From Deltaproteobacteria bacterium (lineage in GTDB: Bacteria; Bdellovibrionota_B; Oligoflexia; Oligoflexales; Bog-1112): DNA of 64,000 bases. The translations under genes were made by a program, and so were the position numbers. Location of the stretch: positions 1-64,000 of the forward strand of contig JACKAG010000001.1 in the NCBI GenBank assembly GCA_020635195.1, in the 5' to 3' direction. Below the pieces are notes generated by a model. That model made no database searches and was not told the DNA's origin. It saw nothing but the letters and a program-made list of their open reading frames with translations. This document shows positions 26,186 to 35,886 of the stretch, in pieces. Numbering within the stretch: the first letter of the stretch is position 1; every line of letters begins with the position of its first letter.

Positions 26186-29100
26186 TAAAGTCTCCAGAGA
26201 TATGGAAGGTCAAAATGGAGGGCTTCAGGAATCTGAACATGCAGGTTTTCTTTTCCTGAGGGAATATCTTTTCCTTTTCTCCATATTGATTTTTGGTACC
26301 AGATGTCATCCGGTATGATGTCCTGTTCCGGAGTAGCGGACAGGATATTCAGGCTGAAGAGTCTGTCAGATTGTGCTTTCAGTTTTAAGATATTCTTTCT
26401 GAGATCTTCTTTGAGTGTTGCAGTCAGGCTTTCTGTATTCAAAGAGGCGGCAAGTTCTGATGCATATTGGTCTGAAATATCTGCAAGTTTAAATCGGGCT
26501 TCAGAGAGTCTTTTCATATACCCGGATTGCATGGCATGCTCATAAGATTTTTTAATCATTTTATAAGTCTGATTTTTTCTTGCATATCCTGACTCAGAAA
26601 ATACATTATTATTTAATATAATTATACGATCAAACGTTTTTTTGTACTCATCTCCTTCAGTGATGCTGCTTTCAGCAATGATTTCTGCGGTAGGTTCTTC
26701 TCCAATTTTTACCGACTGAAGTTTGGCCTGAGAACGGATCTTCTGAAGCAGATTTATTCCGTTTTTATCATGGCCATTTTTTATCATAATCGTGGCAATC
26801 AGAAGATTTGCTCTGAGCTTTTCTTCTGATGTTTTACATAAGCTCAGGTATTTATGTGACAGTTCAGAAGCTCTTGAAATATCTTGATTTTGAAGAGCAT
26901 AAAGTGCTGCAGACCGTAAAAACAAAGCTTTATTTTTACGGTTGCCAGGGAAACCGGATCTGATTTCAGATGCCTCTGAAGCAATTGCATAAAGATCTTC
27001 AGCAACAGCGAGATTCTCAGCTCGTTCAGCAATCTGGTTTGATTTTTTGTGATGTGGGTAACTTTTGAGAATAGACAGATATGTTTTTGCAGCTTTTTCG
27101 AATTTTAATTGATATTCATAACATTTTGCCAGAACATAAAGCATATCATCTTTATATTCATTCATGTTCTGACTAAAAAAATACTCTGAGATCTCTGCTG
27201 CACTATTCCATTCGCTGATGATGGCCATATAATATGCGCTATCTCTTAGTAAAAGAGCTCTTGAAGGGATCTCTTTCATCTCCTGACTGACAGAGAACAG
27301 AAGTTTTCCAGCCTCCTGCTGCTGACCTGATTCTGCAAGTCTTTTAGATTCGATGAGCACTGTTTTTGAAAGAATCTCTAAAATTTCTCCACGTAAATCA
27401 TATCCCAGAGATGACCAGTCTTCAATTCTTAGTATGTTTGTAAGGACTGAGATGGTCTCCGCGGATAATTTCCCTTTTAGATTTGAAAAAATAAGTCCTC
27501 TTATTGCAGCAGATCGATGCTGAATGGATGTTTTTTTTCCAAGGACACGAGACCAGTATGTGATTGATTCATTATATTTTCCGGATTCACTGTACGCATT
27601 TGCAGCAATTAATAGTGCTTCTGTCGCTGTTTCTTTATTCGGAAATCTACTATAATATTTATCGATGACATCAGACAAGTTTTTCAGGTTTATTGAAACA
27701 GAATCATATTGATCTGAGAAATCAGATGAATTTTGTAGACTTTTCTTCCATAGAATTTCTCTGTTTATGATTAAATACCAGAATGCTTCATTCAGGCTTT
27801 CGGGATCAACGCTGTTTTCAAAAATTATTGCTGAATATAGCATATCAGCTTCACTATAATTTGATGATTTGAAATAACAATGTGCTTGTTTTAGTTTCCA
27901 TGATTGAGATGATTTGTGGTCAGAGTTAAATTTTATGAGGATCTCAAAAAATGAGGCTGAAGTTAAAAAATGTCTTTTTATTCCGGATGATATTCCTGTA
28001 TTAAAATGCCAGTTTGCAACCTGTTCGGCGGCCTGAAATGATATTTTTTCCATCATTTTTATTTGTTCCGGATGATTTTTATGAGAAGATCGCCAGAGAC
28101 TATCTTGTGGTAAGAACATGCCAAGTTTTTCACTGATCTGTATGGCTTTTTCTATCTGGCCTGTCTGATTAAATGAAATTGCTAAATAATTCAGAAGAAA
28201 TGGTAACGCTAGCGAACCAGGGTATTCTCTTATTAAAAAATCTGAGATAGGTATAATTTTTGAATATTCCTGATGAGTATGATATCTCTGGATGATTCTG
28301 ATTCCGATATCAGGAGATATACTCCCAAACTGATCCGTCATCAGATACTCCGATATATCGGATGTTTCACTCAGTTCAAATAAGGATTCACCGGCAAGAC
28401 GAATAACGTCCTCTCTTATCTTTTCATTTTTTTCATGATTCTGACTTTCGTTTTCTGGTTTTATTAGTTCAAGACATATATTGAGGACATCAGAAAGATG
28501 CCCGGATCTGTAAGAAGACCATGCGATCCGATACTTCAGAGCAATTGAAAATTCTCTTTCATGGTATTGAGGGTGTTTTTTTTCAATTTCAAGCGCTTTG
28601 TGGTAATACTGAGAAGCAAGCTCAGCTTTTTTTTGGTAAAAGAATTCATCTCCAAGCGCTGTATAGGCAAATATATGAAAAACAGAATTTTTTGATAATG
28701 AAATAATTTTTTTCCAGTAATTTAATGATTTTTCTTTGTTTCCCTGAATGCTGTATATTTGAGCTATCAGAAATAATGCCTGAGCATAATGATCAAAATC
28801 TGTAAAATTTTGATCAATTTGTTCTAATACGAGTAAAGATTCTTTCAGATATTCATCTTTGATCTCTGTATATTCATGAAGAAGATATAATATCTGAGCA
28901 AGATTCATCAGAACAAATGGCCGGTTTTCTGCATCAGGAAATTTTTCAAGTTGATTTCTGTATGAATACTCAGACTCTTTCATTTTTTCGATCAGATCAG
29001 CTTGTGCTTTTAAAACATTCTTTTTTTTCTGATTTAGTGCTGAGTTCCATTCAGACTGATATTTTTTTTGTGCTTTTTCGAGAATTTCTTCTTGCCTTAA

Positions 29101-29241
29101 CTCAAAAAATTTTCTGAAATGATGATAGGCATCAATTGCAGAAGAGTCCTGACTTACATCTTCATAACCATAGATTTTGTATGAGATGAGGATCGCTAAT
29201 ATTACAGAGATCCTTTTTATGATTCTGGCCATGAGTTCCAT
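26185..29241 (-). CDS. Large exported TPR-repeat protein
   Basis: 1018 residues, not recognised beyond repeat type. The N-terminus (MARIIKRISVILAILISYKI, cleavage near YG-YE) looks like a signal peptide. ATG 29241 or 29232 may be used, both overlapping the upstream gene end at 29217. Most of the chain is helical pairs of TPR spacing, for example YTEIKDEYLKESLLVLEQID, GNKEKSLNYWKKIISL, KAELASQYYHKALEIEKKHP, YNESITYWSRVLGKK and LKFEKAAKTYLSILKSYP. It sits in a five-gene minus-strand block with other exported helical proteins and a transglycosylase, suggesting an envelope-spanning structural complex. A GltD/AgnA-like gliding-machinery role is a guess to be tested by profile search. Confidence 0.75.
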   Translation of the reverse strand: MELMARIIKRISVILAILISYKIYGYEDVSQDSSAIDAYHHFRKFFELRQEEILEKAQKKYQSEWNSALNQKKKNVLKAQADLIEKMKESEYSYRNQLEKFPDAENRPFVLMNLAQILYLLHEYTEIKDEYLKESLLVLEQIDQNFTDFDHYAQALFLIAQIYSIQGNKEKSLNYWKKIISLSKNSVFHIFAYTALGDEFFYQKKAELASQYYHKALEIEKKHPQYHEREFSIALKYRIAWSSYRSGHLSDVLNICLELIKPENESQNHEKNEKIREDVIRLAGESLFELSETSDISEYLMTDQFGSISPDIGIRIIQRYHTHQEYSKIIPISDFLIREYPGSLALPFLLNYLAISFNQTGQIEKAIQISEKLGMFLPQDSLWRSSHKNHPEQIKMMEKISFQAAEQVANWHFNTGISSGIKRHFLTSASFFEILIKFNSDHKSSQSWKLKQAHCYFKSSNYSEADMLYSAIIFENSVDPESLNEAFWYLIINREILWKKSLQNSSDFSDQYDSVSINLKNLSDVIDKYYSRFPNKETATEALLIAANAYSESGKYNESITYWSRVLGKKTSIQHRSAAIRGLIFSNLKGKLSAETISVLTNILRIEDWSSLGYDLRGEILEILSKTVLIESKRLAESGQQQEAGKLLFSVSQEMKEIPSRALLLRDSAYYMAIISEWNSAAEISEYFFSQNMNEYKDDMLYVLAKCYEYQLKFEKAAKTYLSILKSYPHHKKSNQIAERAENLAVAEDLYAIASEASEIRSGFPGNRKNKALFLRSAALYALQNQDISRASELSHKYLSLCKTSEEKLRANLLIATIMIKNGHDKNGINLLQKIRSQAKLQSVKIGEEPTAEIIAESSITEGDEYKKTFDRIIILNNNVFSESGYARKNQTYKMIKKSYEHAMQSGYMKRLSEARFKLADISDQYASELAASLNTESLTATLKEDLRKNILKLKAQSDRLFSLNILSATPEQDIIPDDIWYQKSIWRKGKDIPSGKENLHVQIPEALHFDLPYLWRL

Positions 29242-31427
29242 ATTCCTTTTCTGACAGACTCAGGATCGTATTTTATATTGAATTGTTTCTGGACAAGATC
29301 ATTATATATTTCCATATATTCTGACATTTCATTCCATTTTCCATCAGCAAGCCATTTTGAATATTGAGATAGTTTTTGATTGATATTCCATTCTATTTGG
29401 TAGTGAATCTCATTCATAATTAAAGAGAATTCATTTTCATAGAGTTCCCTGAATCTTTTGTATTCTGTTTTTTTTGTTTGCATGCGTTGTCTTACTGAAT
29501 TAAAGTTGATTAAGAATTGTTTGATATAATTTTTTGATGTATCTTCTATTTTCTGAAATGATTCTTGAGTTTCCAGTGTCGCTTCGTCCCATTTTTTGTA
29601 AAGATCATAAAGAGGTTTATATGATATCTGATAGGATAAATACTTATTTTTTATAAGTGGATCTTCTGTGAAATCTTTCTGAATTAAATCTACGATTTGA
29701 TTAAAAAGATATCTTTTTGGGTGTGTTTTGTAGAAATCCGATGAAAAATTTATTCGTAACATCCTGAATGATTCGTATGTCTCTCTCAGTTTTTTTAATG
29801 ACGATGAAATATTTTTACGATAATATTTATTTTTATTAGCTGCATCAGATTTTTGATAAAAATCTGATGCAGCTAATAAAGAACGAATCTGTGAAACTTT
29901 GTTCAGAATGTTTTCGACTCTGTTTTCCATATCAAAAAATGGAAGATCATACTCATATGAATGATATGATCTGATATACTGATTTTTTTTTGTATTAAGT
30001 AGTGAAATAAATTTTATTATATCATCATAATCTTTATTTTTATTATCGTTTTCTTTTATTAATTCATATTTCATCCGAAGCATGCTTTTTCCGATAATTT
30101 CCAGTTGCTCACTTAGTCTGCTAATCTGCTCGTAGTGGCTATAGAGTTTTTGATCCATGGGATCTGTACTTTTTTGTGACTGATGATAGAGAAGTCTTTG
30201 TAAATAAGACTCCAGAGAAGTCTGTTTTTTATCAATTTTTTCGATGAGATCCGATAGCTCTTTGAGATCTGTTAGTATTCCTGGCTGTTCGATCATTCCT
30301 GATATTTTCTTAATAAGGTCTGACAAATATGAAGATTGTGTCACGAAATCAGGGAACTGATTCTTCCTGTGGAGGTCTTTTTTTAATTCTTCGAGATCTG
30401 ACATATTTTTACTGATGATCTCATGTGCTTTTTCTGTCTGATGGAGCTGAATAAGAAAATATGGAATCAGAGTACGTAATCTGCTGCTCAGATTAATATT
30501 CAGGTCATCTTGTTGCAGATACTCTCTGGTATAGACTAATGCTTTTTCCCAGTTTTTATCACGGACTTCTGCAAAAATTATTTCCGGTATAATGTCCGGA
30601 AATAATTTCCCGGATTTATTTATTTTCTGATAGTGTTCAAGAGCATCAGAAAATCGTTTTTGCTGAACTCTGATCCTTGCAATGGCCAGATGGCATTGCT
30701 CTTTAAGAGGTGTATGCTTTCCGTTGTTTTTGGAAAGAATATTTAAAAAAATATCAGATGCAATATCTGGTTTAGAGCTTTTCCAGTAAAGCCATCCCCG
30801 GAAAAATAAAGATTCTGATATTAATTTTTTGTCTTCTGAAGATTGAATGATATTGGAGAGAAGATCAAAAGCAATGTCCGTTTTTCCTGAACGGCCAGCG
30901 ATTATAGCGAGCAAATATCGCATATGATTTTGATATTCAGAGGGAAGGTCGGAGTAACGAAGCAGATGATAGAGCTCTCTGATCTGAGACTCATTCTGAG
31001 TGATAGGATTATTATATTCAGTGACAGACTTGAGTATTTCAATTATTTTGTCATAGTTTTTTTCTTTATCATTTCTGAAGCTGATCAGATATTGTGTCAG
31101 ATATGATGACGCAGAAGAAAAGCGTTTGGTTTTCAGATTTGAAATATAGATTTTTCTTAAAATATCTGTTTTTTTATCAGATGGTATTATAGATATTTTT
31201 TGATTGTATTCGGAAAAAAAATCAGCAGCAAGCATATAATTGTGTTCGGAAAAATTTTTCTCTGCAAGGCGTAAGAGGTCATCAGAAGATATAGTGTCTG
31301 AATCAGGTGAATATAATTTATGTAGTCCGGAAATTCCTTTCAAACTTTTTTTGTAATATTCCAATGATCTTTCAAGGTATAGAGTTTCAGTTTGCGGGCT
31401 TTTCGCAATAATGTTTTGTGATTTCAT
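29217..31427 (-). CDS. Exported helical/coiled-coil protein with TPR-like repeats, unknown function
   Basis: 736 residues from the first ATG, not recognised. From that ATG no signal peptide is present, although all neighbours have one. The frame stays open upstream, and a CTG at 31499 sits eight bases after a perfect AGGAGG; starting there adds a hydrophobic leader (RFFLIQYHKIYILRLFIIAC), so CTG initiation is likely. The first about 380 residues show TPR-like pairs (LLRLAEKNFSEHNYMLAADF, KRFSDALEHYQKINKSG); the rest is long coiled-coil rich in Lys/Glu/Gln/Tyr. Two long perfect inverted repeats lie in the gene (29832-29880, 30575-30608). The 1018-residue gene starts before its stop. Confidence 0.7.
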   Translation of the reverse strand: MKSQNIIAKSPQTETLYLERSLEYYKKSLKGISGLHKLYSPDSDTISSDDLLRLAEKNFSEHNYMLAADFFSEYNQKISIIPSDKKTDILRKIYISNLKTKRFSSASSYLTQYLISFRNDKEKNYDKIIEILKSVTEYNNPITQNESQIRELYHLLRYSDLPSEYQNHMRYLLAIIAGRSGKTDIAFDLLSNIIQSSEDKKLISESLFFRGWLYWKSSKPDIASDIFLNILSKNNGKHTPLKEQCHLAIARIRVQQKRFSDALEHYQKINKSGKLFPDIIPEIIFAEVRDKNWEKALVYTREYLQQDDLNINLSSRLRTLIPYFLIQLHQTEKAHEIISKNMSDLEELKKDLHRKNQFPDFVTQSSYLSDLIKKISGMIEQPGILTDLKELSDLIEKIDKKQTSLESYLQRLLYHQSQKSTDPMDQKLYSHYEQISRLSEQLEIIGKSMLRMKYELIKENDNKNKDYDDIIKFISLLNTKKNQYIRSYHSYEYDLPFFDMENRVENILNKVSQIRSLLAASDFYQKSDAANKNKYYRKNISSSLKKLRETYESFRMLRINFSSDFYKTHPKRYLFNQIVDLIQKDFTEDPLIKNKYLSYQISYKPLYDLYKKWDEATLETQESFQKIEDTSKNYIKQFLINFNSVRQRMQTKKTEYKRFRELYENEFSLIMNEIHYQIEWNINQKLSQYSKWLADGKWNEMSEYMEIYNDLVQKQFNIKYDPESVRKGIWNSWPES
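29832..29880 (-). repeat. 23-bp perfect inverted repeat inside a coding region
   Basis: Arms 29832-29854 and 29858-29880 are exact reverse complements around the 3-nt centre GAT. In the encoded protein it covers LLAASDFYQKSDAANK, itself roughly mirrored (AASDF / KSDAA). The hairpin would be very stable in DNA and RNA, unusual for a coding region of this AT content. Confidence 0.9.
30575..30608 (-). repeat. 13-bp perfect inverted repeat inside the same coding region
   Basis: Arms 30575-30587 and 30596-30608 are exact reverse complements with an 8-nt loop, covering the residues around PDIIPEIIFAE. It is the second clear inverted repeat in this 736-codon gene. Confidence 0.8.
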
Positions 31428-31518
31428 CAGGCAGGTACATGCTATGATGAATAGCCGAAGAATATATATTTTATGGTATTGTATAAGAAAAAATCTCAGG
31501 AACGTTCCCTCCTGATCT

Positions 31519-32226
31519 TCATCTGTTTTTTTCCGTAATTTCAGACCTTAGCAGAGATTGGTCGTTTTCCGGAAGATAAAGTCCAATGACCCATGTTTTT
31601 TTATCTGATTTTTCAGGAACATCTATTGTAAATCTATTTTTAATAGACTGTAAAAGGCTCTGCTGGTCAGAGTTTTTGTTCTGATGATTTTGTATTTTTG
31701 CCTGAATATCAATTCTGTGAACTCCCGGAGTGAGGTACCCTGAAAATATTTTTATACTTTTTTCAGTTTTCCATGGCTCAGTGAGATCATCAGCTTCATA
31801 AATAAGGTGCTGATCGAGTTCTATCATAAGATGATTAAGAATTGAAACCTCGTTATTATAAAGATGTACCATCAGATCTGTTAAGCTTGGTTTTTCAGAT
31901 CTGAGTTGTTCAATCTGATAGCTTTTTATAACTTCATTAAGAAGATTATCGACGGATGCTTCTATCATTTTGAGATTATTCTTAATCTCATTTAATTTTT
32001 TTTGTGAGGGATGGTTTTGTTTAATTTTACTTGTATGATTTTGTATTTTTGATGTTTGATTTTTACTTATGACATGTTTTTTTTCACCGAGACTTTGTTC
32101 CTGATTTTCCCATGTATGATCTAGCTTATCTGCGATCGATTCAGCAATTGAGAGAACAGGAACCGTGAAAAGATTCATAATAAACAGAATATAAAAATAA
32201 TATAATTTCATATTACTGTGCAACAT
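31519..32226 (-). CDS. Exported protein of unknown function
   Basis: 235 residues, not recognised. The hydrophobic leader starts at the second Met (MKLYYFYILFIMNLFTVPVLS, cleavage near SIA-ES), so ATG 32211, one base after the transglycosylase stop, is as likely as 32226. Residues about 40-120 are Lys/Gln/Asn-rich and helical (coiled-coil tendency); about 120-235 look beta-rich (YLTPGVHRIDIQAKIQ, FTIDVPEKSDKKTWVIGLYL), suggesting a small beta domain. Second gene of the minus-strand block. Probably periplasmic. Confidence 0.65.
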   Translation of the reverse strand: MLHSNMKLYYFYILFIMNLFTVPVLSIAESIADKLDHTWENQEQSLGEKKHVISKNQTSKIQNHTSKIKQNHPSQKKLNEIKNNLKMIEASVDNLLNEVIKSYQIEQLRSEKPSLTDLMVHLYNNEVSILNHLMIELDQHLIYEADDLTEPWKTEKSIKIFSGYLTPGVHRIDIQAKIQNHQNKNSDQQSLLQSIKNRFTIDVPEKSDKKTWVIGLYLPENDQSLLRSEITEKNR

Positions 32227-33463
32227 AGTTGCGATCCCTGCTGAGTTTCATTGTGACCCGGAAGTCGGTAATGAGTGATTCTGGTAAATATAATTCAAAA
32301 GAATCAGGAAGCTTTGTATGTTTGTATCGTGAAAAGGCTACGTCTCTGATACATGGATTGAGTTTCTTAAACTGCGACTCTGGTATTTTGCTTTGAGCCA
32401 GGATCTGAGAGGCTGTCATTGGCCTTAGAAGGCGGATCGCCCGAAGATTTTGATGTTGTTTCGGATGATTTTTGATCGCTCCATTAACCAGTAGATGGTC
32501 GTAGACCCGAAAAGCTGCGATAAATTCTGTATAAAAGTTTCTACTGGCAAATCCAAAAGACCTGGATCTGTACTTCTGGATAATTTTATGTATGTACCGG
32601 CTTCCCGTTTTTCGGACTGCATGGCGGATGCCGGAAGTTCCATGGTTATAGGCGGTGATAGCCAGCGGCCAGCTCTGAAGCTTTTGGTAATTATCGCGTA
32701 ATAGCTTTGCAGCTGCAATTGTTGACTTATATGGTGAGTTTCTTTCATCAATCAGCCGGTTAATTCTGAGGTATTTTTTTGCAGTTCTCGGCATAAATTG
32801 CCAGATGCCTGAAGCTCCGACTTTGGATCGTGCCCATGGAGTAAACATAGACTCGACGAAAGCAAGCCTGGTGATTTCTGGCGGAACTTTTTCCCTTTTA
32901 AAGGTATCTTCCATAAAAGGGAGGTAATGCTGTGCCCTCTGAGCAGCCTTGAGAAATTCATCTGCCAGTCCTTGCTGACTCCGGATTTGTATCTTTCCAC
33001 GAAATAAATCAGAGAGATCCCTGCTGTTTTTTTTATATATACTAAAAATTCGTTGTTCAATGGCCCCATGTCTCAGTGCTTTTTTACCCATAAGTCTGAA
33101 TCTTTTTAATGCCATACGATATCGATTCAGATAAGCCATGATGAGATCGTCCCGGACTTTTTTTTCTGGCATTTTTGATGAATTATGTTGTCTGGCATAG
33201 GCCATAAAATCGATAACATCGATGATCTTCTCTGGAGCTATGGAATCGTGAATGAGAACTCTTGAAGAGGGGTGCTCATAAAAGACTTTTTCCCAAAAAA
33301 GAACCTGACCCTTAATAGGCGCTCTTAGCGGAAAGTGGCTCTGAGGAGGATATCTTCCCTGACTGTGTTTCTTTCTGCTTTCTCTGGCAATGGCGTAGTT
33401 CTCCAGAAGAGCAGATCCTGCAGATATGATCAGCAACAGCAGACAATGTTGAAGAGAAGACAC
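32213..33463 (-). CDS. Lytic transglycosylase, SLT domain (MltD-like)
   Basis: 416 residues that would cleave peptidoglycan glycan strands. A signal peptide (LLLLIISAGSALLENYAIA) opens the protein. The catalytic domain lies at about 185-310: PPEITRLAFVESMFTPWARS carries the catalytic Glu (VES), followed by GASGIWQFMPRTAKKYLRIN and LAITAYNHGTSGI, the family motifs. After it comes about 90 residues (IRLLRPMTASQILAQSKIPE, YELYLPESL-like end) resembling an early-ending LysM/MltD tail. It leads the five-gene exported block, which suggests that the complex needs passage through, or remodelling of, the cell wall. Confidence 0.87.
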   Translation of the reverse strand: MSSLQHCLLLLIISAGSALLENYAIARESRKKHSQGRYPPQSHFPLRAPIKGQVLFWEKVFYEHPSSRVLIHDSIAPEKIIDVIDFMAYARQHNSSKMPEKKVRDDLIMAYLNRYRMALKRFRLMGKKALRHGAIEQRIFSIYKKNSRDLSDLFRGKIQIRSQQGLADEFLKAAQRAQHYLPFMEDTFKREKVPPEITRLAFVESMFTPWARSKVGASGIWQFMPRTAKKYLRINRLIDERNSPYKSTIAAAKLLRDNYQKLQSWPLAITAYNHGTSGIRHAVRKTGSRYIHKIIQKYRSRSFGFASRNFYTEFIAAFRVYDHLLVNGAIKNHPKQHQNLRAIRLLRPMTASQILAQSKIPESQFKKLNPCIRDVAFSRYKHTKLPDSFELYLPESLITDFRVTMKLSRDRNYVAQ

Positions 33464-33664
33464 AGAATCACCATTGGCTTGGGTTCCTGGTCATGCCCTG
33501 TGGGTATACAAATCGGGACTCTGACTCTGTTGTGTAGTGTATCGGTCCGGGAGTTGTTCCGGCAATGGGCAAAAATCTCATCAGATTCTTGATGCTCTGT
33601 TCTTCTTGTGGTATATGGTTCCAGTGTTTGTCCTGACTGGCTCTCTTTCGGGAAAGCTGGTCTT

Positions 33665-33741
33665 CGGGGTGTAGCGCAGTCTGGTAGCGCGTACGTCTGG
33701 GGGACGTGAGGTCGCTGGTTCGAACCCAGTCACCCCGACCA
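33665..33741 (+). tRNA. tRNA-Pro (anticodon GGG)
   Basis: A 77-nt cloverleaf: acceptor CGGGGTG pairs with CACCCCG, D-stem GCGC/GCGC, anticodon stem TACGT/ACGTG around the loop CTGGGGG with anticodon GGG at 33699-33701, T-stem GCTGG/CCAGT with loop TTCGAAC, discriminator A and an encoded CCA (33739-33741). It reads CCC/CCU proline codons. It sits at the border between housekeeping sequence and the accessory region, a common integration point for islands; no second copy of its 3' end is seen in the window. Confidence 0.95.
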
Positions 33742-34103
33742 TTTAACCCTCTAATATTAAACAATAAATCACAGTTTTACATCGATGCGATTGGTACCAC
33801 GCGGATAGCTTTTTTGGTACCAGGGTATCAACTTTTATAGCCATCCGTCCGATCCAGGCTTTAAGCAGCGATTTTGCTGTCTGGAGCCTTGTATGCGGAC
33901 CCTTATTTCCAATGAAAACAATCCTTTATATCTTGAACCTTTCGTTAAAAAAATTCTAAAGGGTCTCAATGAGGAAGTCGCTGACGCTGATTCCATCGGT
34001 TCTTGGTTTTTGGCCAAGGAAGGTGAGCAATATCGAGTTAAACGCCATGTCCGTCGAGGCCGGAAACGGACCTTTCAAAGATTTCCTTCCAAGCATTACA
34101 AAC
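33742..34103. other. Junction region between tRNA-Pro and IS66, no gene identified
   Basis: This 362-bp stretch has short overlapping open frames on both strands but none with a good ribosome site or recognisable product; a minus-strand frame (LGRKSLKGPFPASTDMAF) runs into the IS66 end and may be a gene remnant. Two copies of TTGGTACCA lie at 33791 and 33815. I see no integrase gene and no repeat of the tRNA end. Confidence 0.5.
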
Positions 34104-35329
34104 GTACCATTCCGGCGGTTGCATCCAGAGAGAATTTCTATGACGCCCCGAGCAATTTGCATGAAAATCCCGGAGTTTCCGATTGTTGATTTTTTGAATG
34201 AAAGCTACCCGGTGGGGGGCTTTTCCTGTCTGGGATGAAATTTTTGCAGATACTGAAGCGGAGTATAGTCTTCAGGCTTAAGGATGAGTTGCTCTCTGTG
34301 TTCCAGACACCACTGTAAATAAGAGATCGGGCTGCCTCCACCATGATGAACTGTCTGAGTTAAAGACATCATCCGGTCACCGACCTCAGCCCCAGTAATA
34401 TTCTTATATGAGCGGGAATTATTGCGATAAAGAATAACAGTTTTGACCATCTGTTCGACCAGATTGGTATCCAGCGGAACTCCCGGAGTACGTAAAAATT
34501 CAGTCAGACGTTGCCATTGGTTGGCAAAAAAACCAAGAGCATCAGAAAGGCCGGAGTCCAGCTGAAACTTTCCGGCCTTAATTTTTTCGGTGATCCAGTT
34601 GTGGAGTCTTTCCATAGGAGGAGCTGAGTATTCCTGATGATATGCCAGACGCGCATCCGGTGACAGATGGTGTTTTTTACAATAATCGTCATGTTCATAA
34701 ACAGTCTGATACACAGATTTTACATAATCATATTCTTCAGGATGGTTATCCCTGTCCTCTTTAAAACGACGGTATCCATGGGCATTACAGACGCTGTTTA
34801 TGGTCTTTTCATCACAGCCTTTATAGGTAAAGTTCTTACTGGCCGCATCTGTCGTGACGGCAAGTTTTGGCAGATTATCTGGTCTCAGAGAAAGCAGTTT
34901 TTCCATTATTTCTCCGGCATGATGCGGACCTGTATAGTACAGAATTGCATTTCCGGCAGGACATTTCACATAAAAGACCGATGCATTGATGCCGTTTCGT
35001 TCCGGGCTTTTCAGCTTTTTCAGACTGTTAATATATGCCCCAGTGTCATCAAATCGCAACGACGTGGCTGTGATTATGGATTCTTTTTCGTAGCTCCGAA
35101 AGACCCCCTGAAACAGGTCATCAACCTGATCAATAATATCCCAGAAGGTGGAATCGGAAATCCGGGTCCCCAGCCAATGCTGGAATTTTTCAAAACGGAG
35201 AAAAGGAACACCGCCAAGATAGTGAAAAACAATGAGAATAGCGCAGGCCAGGTAATCAAAGCCACCAATATGCTGATCTAAAGCAGCCGGATACTTTGCT
35301 TTCAGTGTTTTTCCACACTGCCGACAACG

Positions 35330-35351
35330 GGCCTGGTGAAGGCCTGGTGAA
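35330..35351 (-). repeat. 11-bp tandem duplication disrupting tnpC
   Basis: GGCCTGGTGAA occurs twice in direct tandem (35330-35340 and 35341-35351). Since 11 is not a multiple of three it shifts the frame and brings in a stop at 35302. Removing one unit rejoins the CxxC-containing zinc-binding segment. Confidence 0.92.
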
Positions 35352-35583
35352 TATGATGAATCTGGGCATTAAAATTAGGGCTGCCAACAATTCGGATGAT
35401 GCGTTTTTCACGCTCCTGGTATAACTTTCCGCCAGAACACTCATCACAGGCCTGCTTATTGCTGAAATTTTCGATCGGGTAATCGAAGTGAGTAGCCTGA
35501 GAATAATCATCCAGGGCTTTTTTACCGTGGCCCTTTCGATGTCTGGGTGCAGGATTTTTGGGTAATGGCTCTGTCTTTCCGGA

Positions 35584-35637
35584 GTCCGGCTGACCTTCAG
35601 GGTCCGGCTGACCTTCAGGGTCCGGCTGACCTTCGGA
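35584..35637 (-). repeat. 18-bp tandem repeat in the tnpC linker
   Basis: Three direct copies of an 18-bp unit starting GTCCGGCTGACC, the last with changes at its end, encode repeated Gly-Gln-Pro-Asp-Pro-Glu in the transposase linker between the leucine-zipper-like N-terminus and the zinc finger. Confidence 0.85.
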
Positions 35638-35886
35638 GTCTCCAGCCTTGCTCAGGGCATCAAGCTTCTTGTCCCAGCGCCTTTTTTGCTGATCGTAGTA
35701 GCGGGATATTACTTCGCCCACGATCGGCCAGTCATGTTCCTGGAGGTGCTGACTCTGCACTCTTTCCACTACATGACTTAATTCGTCAAGGCTTATACGT
35801 ATAGGATCGCCCACTGCAACATCCCGGAACATTGCGCTTAATTGCATGATCAACTTATCTCTTCCGGGTATTTTTGCAAGCTCTGT

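Larger units (their letters stand above)
34205..35853 (-). pseudogene. tnpC: IS66 transposase (TnpC), frameshifted
   Basis: Two frames together make an IS66 transposase: an N-terminal part (35853 to 35302) with the first zinc-finger half (ACDECSGGKLYQERE) and a C-terminal part beginning in frame after the break and including SLRFDDTGAYINSL, HGYRRFKED and GVPLDTNLVEQMVK near the end. The break is an 11-bp tandem duplication at 35330-35351. Deleting one copy restores the second zinc-finger half (ARCRQCGKTLKAKYPAALDQ) and a single frame of 545 residues. An 18-bp repeat tract encodes GQPDPE copies in the linker. Inactive unless expressed by slippage. Confidence 0.88.

Noticed and set aside
33791..33823. 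Two TTGGTACCA copies beside the tRNA as attachment sites
   Set aside because: They are short, do not resemble the tRNA end, and no integrase is nearby.
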